This document shows, in pieces, positions 1 to 8,815 of a stretch of DNA of 64,000 nucleotides. Within the stretch, counting starts at the first letter, position 1. Each line of letters starts with the position of its first letter. The notes beneath the pieces are model-generated. The model made no database searches and had not been told where the DNA came from. It saw only the letters and a program-made list of their open reading frames with translations. The DNA comes from Prosthecobacter fusiformis (GTDB lineage Bacteria > Verrucomicrobiota > Verrucomicrobiia > Verrucomicrobiales > Verrucomicrobiaceae): contig NZ_SOCA01000002.1 of assembly GCF_004364345.1 (NCBI RefSeq), forward strand, positions 1 through 64,000. Reading direction: 5' to 3'. The translations under genes were made by a program, and so were the position numbers.

Positions 1-52
1 TGACGTCGATGCCGAGGCGCGGCAGGGATGCAGAGATGGCGGGTGAACTCAT
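1..52 (-). CDS. 5' end of a minus-strand gene, possibly an IS110-type transposase (partial)
   Basis: Reading the minus strand from an ATG at 52-50 gives an open frame that runs off the window edge: MSSPAISASLPRLGIDV. The ending LGIDV resembles the first catalytic Asp block (GIDV followed by S/A-K) found near the N-terminus of IS110-family DEDD transposases. Only 17 codons are visible, so both the gene and the family are tentative. No purine-rich ribosome-binding site precedes the ATG. The repeat-rich non-coding DNA just upstream is compatible with a mobile-element border but does not prove one. Confidence 0.3.
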   Translation of the reverse strand, partial: MSSPAISASLPRLGIDV

Positions 53-196
53 GAGAGAAGAAGGAGTGAGGATGAAGTCTTGATGAAACCAGGACAGCAG
101 GTGGGAGTCCCCGGCATGAGTTCGAGCTTGTCTGCGGGCTGCCATTCGGTGAGAATGGGCCCTGGATATGGTTCGGCTTCACGGCCGGGCATGGGA

Positions 197-265
197 CAGA
201 CACCCGCGCCAATCTAAACTGCAGGATCGTGACTCCTGAGCCGGTGGGCGGTCTGCGGGTGTCTG
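197..265. repeat. 11-bp perfect inverted repeat in non-coding DNA
   Basis: The arms CAGACACCCGC (197-207) and GCGGGTGTCTG (255-265) are exact reverse complements separated by 47 bp. A second small palindrome, GCCATCG to CGATGGC, lies just after it near 286-306. Both are in the 760-bp stretch (53-815) that has no convincing gene. They could form an RNA or DNA hairpin or be remains of a mobile element. No function can be assigned. Confidence 0.5.
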
Positions 266-340
266 CTCCCACTTCCGAGTCCATGGGCCATCGCTATCGC
301 GATGGCTTGATCTCTTCAAGGAGGACTCAATGTAGAGACA

Positions 341-562
341 AGCCGGTGGTGGAAACGGTGAAGCCGTTGAGAACCACCGGATGCGGGAAACGTCGCCCCC
401 GCGGGGCATCGCGTCCCGGAGGGACGCTGGAATGTGGTGTGAAGGAGGCACGTCGGGGGTCAGGGCATACCTCCAGCGTCCCTCCGGGACGCCCTGGGGA
501 TTTGCACATCGGGGGCGTCTCTCAGGTGGTTCTCGGCCGCTGCGCGACCTCCACCACTGGCT
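341..562. repeat. Long nested imperfect inverted repeat
   Basis: Three pairs of arms nest around one centre: 341-353 with 550-562 (12 of 13 positions match), 369-378 with 525-534 (GAGAACCACC/GGTGGTTCTC, exact), and a perfect 21-bp pair at 411-431 and 472-492. Each 21-bp arm is itself partly palindromic around TCCCGGAGGGA. The element could fold into one long stem of about 220 nt. It resembles REP/RAYT-type or other interspersed palindromic repeats. Short frames across it are low-complexity and I do not consider them genes. The rest of 53-815 shows nothing gene-like. Confidence 0.65.
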
Positions 563-815
563 ATGTTCCATGCTCCCTCCGGGAGAGGGGGAAACGCTCC
601 TGTCAAAGCAGCGTTTTGGCCACCTTCTGCTCATCCAACCTATCCCGTGTGCTCCGACAACTTTTCAATTCCCGTTTGTTGGGTAAGCTGGCACTGGCCT
701 CGTCATTCGGACGCCATTAATCTGCCGTATTCAAATAAAAGCGGCGATGCGCTCTGCGCTTTCACCGCACTCCGGGACGCTTCGCGGCTGCATGCAATCT
801 ATTGTCTGCGATAGT

Positions 816-1460
816 TTACCGCCAATTGCCGATGTTGTCTCCCCACGTGTCGGGATTGCGGTCCGCTCCGGAGGAATAGATCATGATCGAGTAGTTGACT
901 TCATCCCCCGCATCGTTTGGCAAGGGCTCGGGGTTGGAGATGATCCTATCCAAATCCACATCAAGAACCACGTAGTATTTCTCGCCCCAGAGATCGGTCA
1001 CCACCCATTCGTCCTTGTCTTGATAAACGCCGCTTTTCCCATTTTCGGCAGCGGGCATCTCCAGAAATTTAAATCCTTTCGGATTCAATGTTATGTCGGT
1101 CCCCACCAATGCAGCCATCCAGGCCCCCTCTGTGCGCAGGCTAACGTCTTTTTTGGGGTAAGGATCAGGAAGAGGGAACTTTTTGTATTCAGATTGATAA
1201 GAGCCAATCGCATTCCCAATTTTCATCAATGCGGATCTGGTTTTCGAATACCCCTCCGTCCCATAATCTGACGCTATATAAGCCTCCATCAAGCGGCTGA
1301 ATACAAGCAAGAAGAAGCCGACAAGCATTAGCATCATCATCGCCTTGCCCAAACAAGCACAACCGCTCAGGATAGGGTTTTGTGACTTCTGGTGATCATC
1401 GGGATTTATGCCAGCAACAGACACCGCAGCTTTTTTCTCAGGGATGTCATCCGCAGCCAT
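816..1460 (-). CDS. Membrane-anchored protein with GspG-like C-terminal domain
   Basis: 214 residues. A charged cytoplasmic N-terminus of about 35 residues is followed by one membrane segment near 38-58 and then a periplasmic domain. That domain reads like the soluble half of a type II secretion major pseudopilin: a helix (SALMKIGNAIGSYQSEYKKFP), a WGEKY block equivalent to the DPWG-x-PY turn, and the ending IYSSGADRNPDTWGDNI, equivalent to the calcium-loop S-x-GxDG...DI motif. There is no prepilin peptidase signal, so it is unlikely to be a true pseudopilin. It lies 78 bp downstream of a paralogue on the same strand and probably shares its transcript. The function is unknown. Confidence 0.75.
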   Translation of the reverse strand: MAADDIPEKKAAVSVAGINPDDHQKSQNPILSGCACLGKAMMMLMLVGFFLLVFSRLMEAYIASDYGTEGYSKTRSALMKIGNAIGSYQSEYKKFPLPDPYPKKDVSLRTEGAWMAALVGTDITLNPKGFKFLEMPAAENGKSGVYQDKDEWVVTDLWGEKYYVVLDVDLDRIISNPEPLPNDAGDEVNYSIMIYSSGADRNPDTWGDNIGNWR

Positions 1461-1538
1461 TCTTGTGTTCTATCAAAATGGGTGGAGGCAGCAAGTTTAT
1501 TGCTGAAACATTCAAAGGACCTCTGCGACTGAATCATA

Positions 1539-2183
1539 CTACCGCCAGGAGCAGATGTTGTCTTCCCACGTGTTTGGATCGCGGTCGGGGCCGGAGGAGT
1601 AGATGATGACGGAAGCGGCAATCGTCGGTGGAATTTTGGTACTCACATTGCCGGGCTTTGCCTCGGGGTTGGCGATGTGGTTGTCCAGGTCTGCATCCAG
1701 CAGGATGTGGTACCTTTCACCCCAGGCGTCGGTGAGCTGTCTTTCAGTGCCAACGGTTAGAAGCCCTTTTTTACCGTTTTTGGCCACGGGCACAGCGAGG
1801 AACTTGATGAGACGGGGATTGGTTTTCTCATCTTCACCCAGGAGGGCGACAATGAGGTCCCCGCTGGAGCGGGTCTGCACATCTTTGCTGGAGCCGGGGA
1901 CGAGCGTGGGGAAGGCCCCGTATTCGGTACGATAGTGGCCCAGAGCCACCTGGACATCCTTCATGGTGGCTTTGGTTTTCAGGTTGATGGGAGGCGTCCC
2001 GAGTATTCCTGGTGAACCTGTCGCACAGCGATATAAAGAGACGGAGAGGAAAATGGCGAGCGTCGCCATCACCATCCATTTGCCCATGCGGGCACAACCG
2101 GCCATGCGGTTGATCTGACTGTCTTGAGCATCGTCCAGATTGGTTTCCTGGACTGGTGGTTCATCAATGTCGTCCTCGGCCAT
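1539..2183 (-). CDS. Membrane-anchored protein with GspG-like C-terminal domain (paralogue)
   Basis: 214 residues, the same length and layout as its downstream neighbour: an acidic N-terminus, a GCARMGKW motif just before one membrane segment (about 35-53), and a periplasmic GspG-like domain. That domain contains HYRTEYGAFP, DAWGERYHILLDADLD and IIYSSGPDRDPNTWEDNI. The two proteins clearly arose by tandem duplication; the spacing of Gly-Cys before the membrane segment and the C-terminal motif are shared. It is the first gene of the pair. It diverges from the CE15 esterase, and the 126 bp between the two starts (2184-2309) must hold both promoters. Confidence 0.75.
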   Translation of the reverse strand: MAEDDIDEPPVQETNLDDAQDSQINRMAGCARMGKWMVMATLAIFLSVSLYRCATGSPGILGTPPINLKTKATMKDVQVALGHYRTEYGAFPTLVPGSSKDVQTRSSGDLIVALLGEDEKTNPRLIKFLAVPVAKNGKKGLLTVGTERQLTDAWGERYHILLDADLDNHIANPEAKPGNVSTKIPPTIAASVIIYSSGPDRDPNTWEDNICSWR

Positions 2184-2309
2184 GTGCGGTTTTTATCAAA
2201 AGGGATCAGGAGTGTCGAGACAATCCTTTTGTGCATCCTGTGCGAGAACTGGGCGGCTGGATACGATACTTTCAATGCCGCGTTAACCATCCTGCTGCGG
2301 TATCCAACC

Positions 2310-3593
2310 ATGCGCACCTGCATCCTTTTATCTCTCATGCTCCTCATTGGTGAAGACTGGGCCGAAGCCCAGAAAAAGACGGCCAATTACGATGAATCCA
2401 AGATCCCGGCCTACACGCTGCCAGCTCTGCTGACCACTCGCGATGGAGCCAAGATCACCACGGCGGCGGACTGGACGGCGGAACGCAGGCCGGAGGTGCT
2501 GGCGCTATTTCAAGAGCATGTCTATGGCCGCACGCCGGGGAACTGGGGAAAGGTGAGCTTTGAAACGCGCGAGGTGAAAAAGGATGCGCTGGGTGGCAAG
2601 GCCACACGCAAGCTCATCCACATCTCCCTGCCGGAGCATCCGGCCTGGGCGGGGATGGAAGTGATGCTTTACCTGCCCAATGGGCTGAAGGCTCCCGCGC
2701 CGTGCTTTGTGGGGCCGAGCTTTGGCGGCAACCATGCGGTGAGCACGGAGCCTGATGTGCCGCTTTCCACCCGCTGGATGCGGCCTAACAAAGAGAAGTC
2801 CATCGTGGACAACCACGCCACGGAGGCCAGCCGGGGAAATGAAAGCAGCCGCTGGCCGCTGGAGATGATCATCGGCCAGGGCTTTGCGGTGGCGACGTAT
2901 TATTATGGTGACATCGAGCCGGATCATGTGGATGGCTGGAAGGACGGGCTGCGGGCGGTGCTGAGCAAGGATGGCGCAGCCACAGAGTGGAAAAATGGCG
3001 ACTGGGGTGCGATCGGTGCCTGGTCATGGGGCCTGAGCCGCATCGCTGATTATTTGGAAACGGATGCTGACATTGATGCGAAAAAGTTGGCGGTGATCGG
3101 CCATTCGCGGCTGGGCAAAACGTCTCTATGGACGGGTGCGCAAGATCAGAGATTTGGCATCGTGATCTCCAACAATTCAGGCGAAGGCGGTGCTGCGACG
3201 ATGCGCCGGAATTACGGTGAAACGACAGCCATCATCACGAAGGCTTTTCCGCACTGGTTCACAAAAACGTATGCGGGCTATGGCGACAACGAAGCGGCCT
3301 GTCCGGTGGACCAGCACATGCTCATCGCCCTGGCAGCGCCACGGCCCATTTACATCGCCAGTGCGGTGGATGATCAGTGGGCGGACCCGAAAGGGGAGTT
3401 CCTTTCCGGCCTGAATGCGGAGCCTGTGTATGTGCTCTTCGGCAAAAAAGGTTATGGCGTCACGGAGCCTCCGGCGGTGGATACGCCGGTGGGCGATGCC
3501 ATCGGCTACCACATGCGCACGGGCAAGCATGACGTGACGGATTACGACTGGACGCAGTATCTGCGCTTTGCCAAAAAGCACTTTGGCCAGTGA
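2310..3593 (+). CDS. CE15-type glucuronoyl esterase, secreted
   Basis: 427 residues from the ATG at 2310, chosen because it begins a signal peptide (MRTCILLSLMLLIGEDWAEA) and avoids overlap with the divergent gene. The family cleaves ester bonds between lignin alcohols and 4-O-methyl-glucuronic acid of xylan. The nucleophile motif GHSRLGK (264-270) puts the Ser at 266. NNSGEGG gives Glu292, and GYHMRTGKHD gives His407, with Asp354/355 nearby. This spacing matches, as I recall it, the bacterial enzyme OtCE15A from Opitutus. The conserved family sequence GAIGAWSWGLSR precedes the nucleophile. It should act in the periplasm or outside the cell in plant-biomass breakdown. Some relatives are annotated as acetyl xylan esterases. 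Confidence 0.85.
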   Translation: MRTCILLSLMLLIGEDWAEAQKKTANYDESKIPAYTLPALLTTRDGAKITTAADWTAERRPEVLALFQEHVYGRTPGNWGKVSFETREVKKDALGGKATRKLIHISLPEHPAWAGMEVMLYLPNGLKAPAPCFVGPSFGGNHAVSTEPDVPLSTRWMRPNKEKSIVDNHATEASRGNESSRWPLEMIIGQGFAVATYYYGDIEPDHVDGWKDGLRAVLSKDGAATEWKNGDWGAIGAWSWGLSRIADYLETDADIDAKKLAVIGHSRLGKTSLWTGAQDQRFGIVISNNSGEGGAATMRRNYGETTAIITKAFPHWFTKTYAGYGDNEAACPVDQHMLIALAAPRPIYIASAVDDQWADPKGEFLSGLNAEPVYVLFGKKGYGVTEPPAVDTPVGDAIGYHMRTGKHDVTDYDWTQYLRFAKKHFGQ

Positions 3594-3621
3594 GGCGGGC
3601 GGAGTGGTGCCGGGGGGCGGC

Positions 3622-4353
3622 TCAGTGCCGTTTCCCCAGCATTCCCATCACCACCATGCCCAGCAGGAGGCCGCTGGCGCAGACTAACCAAAAGTTGGCC
3701 GGGGTGTCTGCCATGCCGCTGTGGAAATCCATCCCGAAGATGCTGGCCAGTGCGGTCAGGGGCAGGAACATGGCGGCCAGCAAATTCAGCCGGTGGGCTG
3801 TGGAGGCCATCTGCCGGGCGCTGGCGGCCTGAGCCTCCGCCTGACGGGCGACGGTGAAATTCAACCCGAACTGGGCATCCTGCAAAAGCAGGTCCGCGTT
3901 GCGCTCGATGCCGGCGGCTTGGTCACGCATGTTGATGAGTTCGCGCTCGCTTTTCACCAGTTCACGTGCCTGCTGGAGGGCGCGGTGAAGTCCACGGGAG
4001 GTTCTCAGGACGGGGGCTAGTTTTTCCAGCACCTCATGGTACTCGGTGGCCATGCGCGCGCGGTTTTCTTCCTCCTCCAGCTCGGTGAGTTTGGTGTCAA
4101 AGCTGCGCAGGTGATCATTCAGCCCGGCCAGTCCGCTGCCGGGCAGGTTGGTTTTCCATTCCCCATCGGGATTGCGCCAGAACAGGGCGGGCTTCCGCTT
4201 ATGCTCATCCGCGCCGGGGATCTGGTGGAGGATGATGAGCAGGTGCCCATCCTCAAACATGGCGCGCTGTGGCCCCGGTTCGCGGCCCAGGCGGTTGCGG
4301 ATGGAATCGGGCAGGAGCCACAGCTTCGGGAGAATGCTGGTATCGGGTTTCAT
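3622..4353 (-). CDS. CorA-like (MIT family) metal transporter, short form
   Basis: 243 residues from the ATG at 4353; a longer frame to 4458 would run into the start of the neighbouring photolyase gene. A reduced N-terminal domain is followed by a long helical region (about 80-195, rich in E, A, R and Q) like the CorA stalk. Two C-terminal membrane segments then flank the pore loop. The usual GMN signature appears as FGMDF after LNLLAAMFLPLTALASI. Family members form pentameric Mg/Co/Zn channels in the inner membrane. The changed signature and short cytoplasmic domain (CorA is usually over 300 residues) make the substrate uncertain. Confidence 0.7.
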   Translation of the reverse strand: MKPDTSILPKLWLLPDSIRNRLGREPGPQRAMFEDGHLLIILHQIPGADEHKRKPALFWRNPDGEWKTNLPGSGLAGLNDHLRSFDTKLTELEEEENRARMATEYHEVLEKLAPVLRTSRGLHRALQQARELVKSERELINMRDQAAGIERNADLLLQDAQFGLNFTVARQAEAQAASARQMASTAHRLNLLAAMFLPLTALASIFGMDFHSGMADTPANFWLVCASGLLLGMVVMGMLGKRH

Positions 4354-4440
4354 AAACGTGGCGAGACTAGCCGGGAGGCCGGGGGCAGGGGAATACAATT
4401 TTGTGCAGAGATTCGCCTCGGGTTGCGGTGGCAGGCGTAG

Positions 4441-5979
4441 ATGAAAGCCATGCGCCATCTTGTGATCATCCTTGGAGACCAGCTCGACCGAAATTCGGCC
4501 GCGCTGGATGGTTTTGACTCAAAGCAGGACTGTGTATGGATGGCTGAGGTGGCGCGGGAATCCACCAAAGTGTGGGTGCATAAGGCCCGCATCGTCACCT
4601 TCCTGGCGGGCATGCGGCACTTCGCGGAGGAATTGAAAAAGGAAGGGCTGCCAGTGGAATATCGCAGACTGGACGACGCCCAAAACCAGGGGGATTTCAT
4701 CGTGGAACTGGAGGCGACGGTGAAGCGGCTGAAACCGCAAAAACTCATCCTGGTGGAGCCGGGGGAGTGGCAGGTGAGGGAGGATTTCCGCCAGGCGGCG
4801 AAGCGGCTGAAGGTGGAGCTGGATGAGCGTGAGGACCGCCACTTCATGGCCTCCCATGCGGATTTTGAAAAACATGCGAAGGGCCGCAAGGGACTGCGCA
4901 TGGAGTTCTTTTATCGCGAGATGCGTACACGCCATGGCATTCTCATGGAGGGTGGGAAACCGGTGGGTGGTGAGTGGAACTTCGACAGCGAAAACCGGAA
5001 GAGTTTTGCCAAAGCCGGGCCGCCTCTGCATGCGGCACCACGGACGTTTCCGCCGGATGAGATCACGCAGGAGGTGATGCGCATCGTGGAGGAGACTTTT
5101 CCTGAACATCCTGGCAGCCTTGCGGAGTTTGACTGGCCCGTTACAGCAGCGGAGGCTGAGCTGGCGCTGGAGGATTTCATTGCGCACCGTTTGGCAGAGT
5201 TTGGCGAATATCAGGATGCGATGTGGACGCGGGAGCCGTGGCTATTTCATAGCCGACTGAGTGCGGTGATGAATCTGAAACTGCTGGATCCGCGCCGGGT
5301 GATTGCAGCGGCGGAAAAGGCGTATCACACTGGCCGCGCACCCTTGCCAGCAGTGGAAGGTTTCATCCGGCAGATCCTCGGCTGGAGGGAGTATGTGCGG
5401 GCCATTTACTGGCGCTTCATGCCGAGCTATGGTGAGATGAATGAACTGCAGGCGCAGCAGCCGTTACCCAAGTTTTATTGGACGGGTGAGACGGACATGA
5501 ACTGCCTGCATGACGCCATTGGCCAGACTCTGCGATACGGTTACGCGCACCACATTCAGCGGCTGATGGTCACGGGTTTATTCTCCTTGTTGTTAGGCGT
5601 GAGGCCGCAGGAGGTGCATGAATGGTACCTGGCGGTGTATGTGGATGCGGTGGAGTGGGTGGAACTGCCAAACACCCTGGGCATGTCCCAGCACGGGGAT
5701 GGCGGGATCATGGCCAGCAAGCCGTACATCGCGTCTGGCAAATACATCCAGCGCATGTCCAATTACTGTGCAGGCTGCCGGTATGATCCTGCTCAGTCCA
5801 CCGGTCCCAAAGCCTGCCCTTTCACCACTCTTTATTGGGAATTCCTGATGCGGCATGAGGAGCGGCTGAGGAAGAATCAGCGCATGTCCATGCAGGTGCG
5901 CAATTTGGCCCGGCTCACGGAAACGGAGAAAGAGGCGATCTTTAATCAGGCGGAGTCCATCCGCGCGGGTCTGGCGTAA
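4441..5979 (+). CDS. Iron-sulfur photolyase/cryptochrome (prokaryotic 6-4 photolyase type)
   Basis: 512 residues; an alternative ATG is at 4450. The N-terminal MRHLVIILGDQL is the hallmark of the DPRP/FeS-BCP group. Four cysteines at 355, 443, 446 and 459 (MNCLHD, NYCAGC, KACPF) have the same spacing as the four [4Fe-4S] ligands of Agrobacterium PhrB. The FAD-binding helical domain covers roughly 230-440. The family repairs UV (6-4) photoproducts using blue light, FAD and a second chromophore. The SDR gene follows after 12 bp, so the two are probably co-transcribed. Confidence is high for family, lower for repair versus photoreceptor function. Confidence 0.9.
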   Translation: MKAMRHLVIILGDQLDRNSAALDGFDSKQDCVWMAEVARESTKVWVHKARIVTFLAGMRHFAEELKKEGLPVEYRRLDDAQNQGDFIVELEATVKRLKPQKLILVEPGEWQVREDFRQAAKRLKVELDEREDRHFMASHADFEKHAKGRKGLRMEFFYREMRTRHGILMEGGKPVGGEWNFDSENRKSFAKAGPPLHAAPRTFPPDEITQEVMRIVEETFPEHPGSLAEFDWPVTAAEAELALEDFIAHRLAEFGEYQDAMWTREPWLFHSRLSAVMNLKLLDPRRVIAAAEKAYHTGRAPLPAVEGFIRQILGWREYVRAIYWRFMPSYGEMNELQAQQPLPKFYWTGETDMNCLHDAIGQTLRYGYAHHIQRLMVTGLFSLLLGVRPQEVHEWYLAVYVDAVEWVELPNTLGMSQHGDGGIMASKPYIASGKYIQRMSNYCAGCRYDPAQSTGPKACPFTTLYWEFLMRHEERLRKNQRMSMQVRNLARLTETEKEAIFNQAESIRAGLA

Positions 5980-5991
5980 TTCACCGCACTT

Positions 5992-6825
5992 ATGTCCACC
6001 TCTCCCCGCGTCTGGTTCATCACTGGTTGTTCCTCTGGATTTGGTCATGCCCTTGCAGAGGCGGCCTTGCTGGCAGGGGATCACGTCATCGCCACTGCCC
6101 GACGGGTGGCGGACCTGGAAATGCTGGAGCACATCGGCGCGGGGCGCTGCCACATCTTGCCGCTGGATGTCACCGATGCTGGTCAAGTCGCCCAGCAGGT
6201 GGCGGCTGCCCAGGCGGTGTGGGGGCGGCTGGATGTGGTGGTGAACAATGCAGGATACGGCCTGCTGGGCGCGGTGGAGGAATGTAGCGAGGAGGACATC
6301 CGGCGGAATTTTGAGACCAATTTTTTCGGTGCCCTGAACGTGATCCGGGCCGCACTGCCCATCTTGCGTCACCAAAAGCAGGGGCACATCATCAACATCA
6401 GTGCAGCGGCAGCCATTTCTAACTATGCGGGCTTTGGCATTTATGGTGCGGCGAAGGCAGCGCTGGAATCTCTGAGCGAGAGCCTGCGGCTGGAGGTGGC
6501 GGCGTATGGGATCAAGGTCACGCTGGTGCAGCCGGGACCTTTTCGGACGCGTTTCATTGGCAAAGGCATGACCCATGCGACTGCAACGGAAACCTATGCA
6601 GGCAGCAGCGGTAAATTCGCCGCCTATTTAGAGAAGGTGGATGGCAAGCAGCCCGGTGACCCTGAACGCGCCGCTGCTCTCATCGTCAAAATGGTGCAGG
6701 AAGGACAAGCCCCACTGCGGCTTCCGCTGGGCAAGTATGCCGTGAAGAAAGTCCGCGATGTCACCGCCTCCCGCTTGCGCGAGCTGGAGGCCTGGGAACA
6801 GGCGGCGGGGGAGACGGATGGCTGA
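5992..6825 (+). CDS. SDR family NAD(P)-dependent oxidoreductase
   Basis: 277 residues, classical short-chain dehydrogenase. The nucleotide-binding motif TGCSSGFG is at 11-18, NNAG at 85-88, a catalytic Ser in the NIS segment near 137-143, and YGAAK (Tyr151, Lys155) forms the active site. The PGPFRTRF segment after the active site is typical of the COG0300-like oxidoreductases whose substrates are usually unknown. It starts 12 bp after the photolyase stop and is probably translated from the same mRNA, a pairing whose meaning is unclear. It should be cytoplasmic. Confidence 0.9.
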   Translation: MSTSPRVWFITGCSSGFGHALAEAALLAGDHVIATARRVADLEMLEHIGAGRCHILPLDVTDAGQVAQQVAAAQAVWGRLDVVVNNAGYGLLGAVEECSEEDIRRNFETNFFGALNVIRAALPILRHQKQGHIINISAAAAISNYAGFGIYGAAKAALESLSESLRLEVAAYGIKVTLVQPGPFRTRFIGKGMTHATATETYAGSSGKFAAYLEKVDGKQPGDPERAAALIVKMVQEGQAPLRLPLGKYAVKKVRDVTASRLRELEAWEQAAGETDG

Positions 6826-6880
6826 CATAAGGGTGTAAGCATTCTCGACAAATAAGTGTCTTCATGACACAGGTAGAGGA

Positions 6881-8497
6881 ATGAGTGCTTCTAAGTTGAA
6901 TCCCCGAATGGCCAGAGGCCTGCGGATTTTTGGCTGGATGGTATTCACTCTTACTGTAGTGGGTTTGCTGATGTATAGTTTGTTAGGTTGGCAGGCAGCC
7001 CGGCGTTGGGAGGGAGTGCAAAAGATGCTGGATCGGGAAGGAGAACCTCGGAAGTTTACGGATCTATTACCTTCTCGCCTGCCGGAGTCGCAGAATTATG
7101 CTGCCATTCGTCCCTTGCGGATGATTGCAGCCATAGAGGACAGAGATGAGACCCTGGGCGAGCCTGGAGCAAAACGGAAGGCGCTGGTGGAATTGACCCA
7201 GGGTATTGAAAGGGTGGGGATTTATCGCAGCAGTGCTGTTCTGGGCCAACCAAGCCAGTGGCCCGGCCTGGCGAAAGAACTCGTGTCATCAGGCCTGCTC
7301 CAGGAGCTGCCCCTTCCTGGCAGAGAGCCCAGAGCGATCCTAAATCTGCTGGATGAGACTCGCACCTTGCTGAAGGAACTGGCCGCACCTGCGATGTCTT
7401 ACGCTGACGCTCAGTTTGTTCCGTCTCTGCGGGATCGTCCTTTGCCTCCGAGTTTGCTCCTCATCCCCATGCCTTATCACAGGCCGGTGATGCAGGCCTG
7501 CTTTGCTCTTTCTCTTCATGGCCTAGCTGCCGCAGACGCTGGGGAATATCATGCTGCTGTGGCCGATGCCTGTGCCGTTTCGTTACTGGCCAAGGCTTGT
7601 CACCAGGAGCCTAATATGCTTTGCCATCTTCTGGCTATCACATGGGACACTTTGGCAATTGAACTGACATGGAATATTTTTCGAGCTTCCCCGATGCCTC
7701 TCACGGAGACGGATTTGCATCATTTGCAGAAGGTGCTCAGTGGTGTGAATGCTGCGGAGTCTTATCTTCAAGTTGTCCGGGGGGAAATGATCATTAGTTT
7801 AAATAGTTTTGATATTATGGCGGGCGATCCTGCGACGCGTCGCGATTTTGTGGATAAGGTGGGTACTTCAGGAGTGACGTGGGTGAAATCCATTGAGATG
7901 GTCCCGGATAGTTATTTCATCCTGAACAAAGCCACCCTGGTGGAGGCCGAAATGGAATTTTTGATCCGGCCTTACAAAGCTGGTGGCCTGGCATCCGTAT
8001 TGGAGAATGATCACAGAATACAAAACTATCTGGATCTTTCTGGCACGAGTGCTTTGAATTTGGACCGCTATTTTGCCAATGCGATCATACCTTCATTTCA
8101 TCGTCTGGCGGGGCAGACAATGAAAACCGAAATCACTCTTAGACAGGCGGTTATTGCGTGTGCCTTGGAGCGCTTTTTTCTCGCTCACCAATCTTATCCC
8201 GCCTCTTTGGAAGAGTTGAAACCTGTTTATTTGCAAGACATTCCGACAGATTTGATGGATGGGCAGCCCATGCGATACAGCCGGCGTCCAGAGGGGCGCT
8301 ACATCCTCTGGAGCGTGGGACTGGACAAGCAAGACGACGGCGGGGAAATCATTTTGGAACCGGGTAAAAGACTTGCCGCGAAGAATTTTCTGCTTCCCGA
8401 TTATCAAGGCGACTGGACTTGGCAGTATTCTCCGGTCACTGCCACCCCGATGCCTGTTGGTGACGTCCCCCAAACTCTGGTTCCGGTGGGTCCCTGA
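6881..8497 (+). CDS. Membrane-anchored protein with GspG-like tail, unknown function
   Basis: 538 residues. The N-terminus has one membrane segment (about 15-37), placing the rest outside the cytoplasm. Residues 60-400 are helical with no motif I recognise. The end (LERFFLAHQSYPASLEELKP, then DIPTDLMDGQPMRYSRR, then LWSVGLDKQDDGGEI) matches the pattern of pseudopilin-like C-terminal domains: a helix ending in YP, a D-x-x-DG-P turn and S-x-G-D-x-x-DDGG. Codon usage is less GC-rich than in its neighbours. It is not clearly linked to rpoA, which begins 318 bp downstream with its own likely promoter. Confidence 0.7.
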   Translation: MSASKLNPRMARGLRIFGWMVFTLTVVGLLMYSLLGWQAARRWEGVQKMLDREGEPRKFTDLLPSRLPESQNYAAIRPLRMIAAIEDRDETLGEPGAKRKALVELTQGIERVGIYRSSAVLGQPSQWPGLAKELVSSGLLQELPLPGREPRAILNLLDETRTLLKELAAPAMSYADAQFVPSLRDRPLPPSLLLIPMPYHRPVMQACFALSLHGLAAADAGEYHAAVADACAVSLLAKACHQEPNMLCHLLAITWDTLAIELTWNIFRASPMPLTETDLHHLQKVLSGVNAAESYLQVVRGEMIISLNSFDIMAGDPATRRDFVDKVGTSGVTWVKSIEMVPDSYFILNKATLVEAEMEFLIRPYKAGGLASVLENDHRIQNYLDLSGTSALNLDRYFANAIIPSFHRLAGQTMKTEITLRQAVIACALERFFLAHQSYPASLEELKPVYLQDIPTDLMDGQPMRYSRRPEGRYILWSVGLDKQDDGGEIILEPGKRLAAKNFLLPDYQGDWTWQYSPVTATPMPVGDVPQTLVPVGP

Positions 8498-8672
8498 AGT
8501 ACTGAATTCACATTTGGTGTCCGGCCCGACTATAATACTTTGTCCCATCGTCACTGCCCGCCGTGCACATAGCCCGCATCTGGGACATTGTTTTTTCCGC
8601 TCCGGGACACTTTTTGGGCCATTTTTGGCCTGAGGGAGTGGGAATAACTGGCCAAATCCTCCAAAAAGGGCC

Positions 8673-8700
8673 TTGCAAAGCCCTGGTGCCAGCCCATAAT
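8673..8700 (+). promoter_or_regulatory. Candidate sigma-70 promoter for rpoA-rplQ
   Basis: TTGCAA (8673-8678) and CATAAT (8695-8700) are separated by 16 bp and would start transcription about 110 nt before rpoA. Another TATAAT lies at 8531-8536, but without a good -35 box. The 318-bp gap 8498-8815 holds nothing else I recognise. A GGAGGT at 8785-8790 lies 25 nt from the rpoA ATG, too far for a normal ribosome-binding site, and no in-frame start lies between them. Confidence 0.4.
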
Positions 8701-8815
8701 CCACGCCCCTTGCGAGCTGCCTTGTCACATCGCCGTCGGTCTCCAGGTCCGTCTTCTCTCTGAGAAGTCGCGGACGCTCGCTCTGGAGGTAACCCGGTTC
8801 ATCTCATATCCATCC

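Noticed and set aside
229..720. Short overlapping frames in the 53-815 region
   Set aside because: They cross the inverted repeats, are Arg/Pro/Ser/Gly-rich on both strands and resemble nothing.
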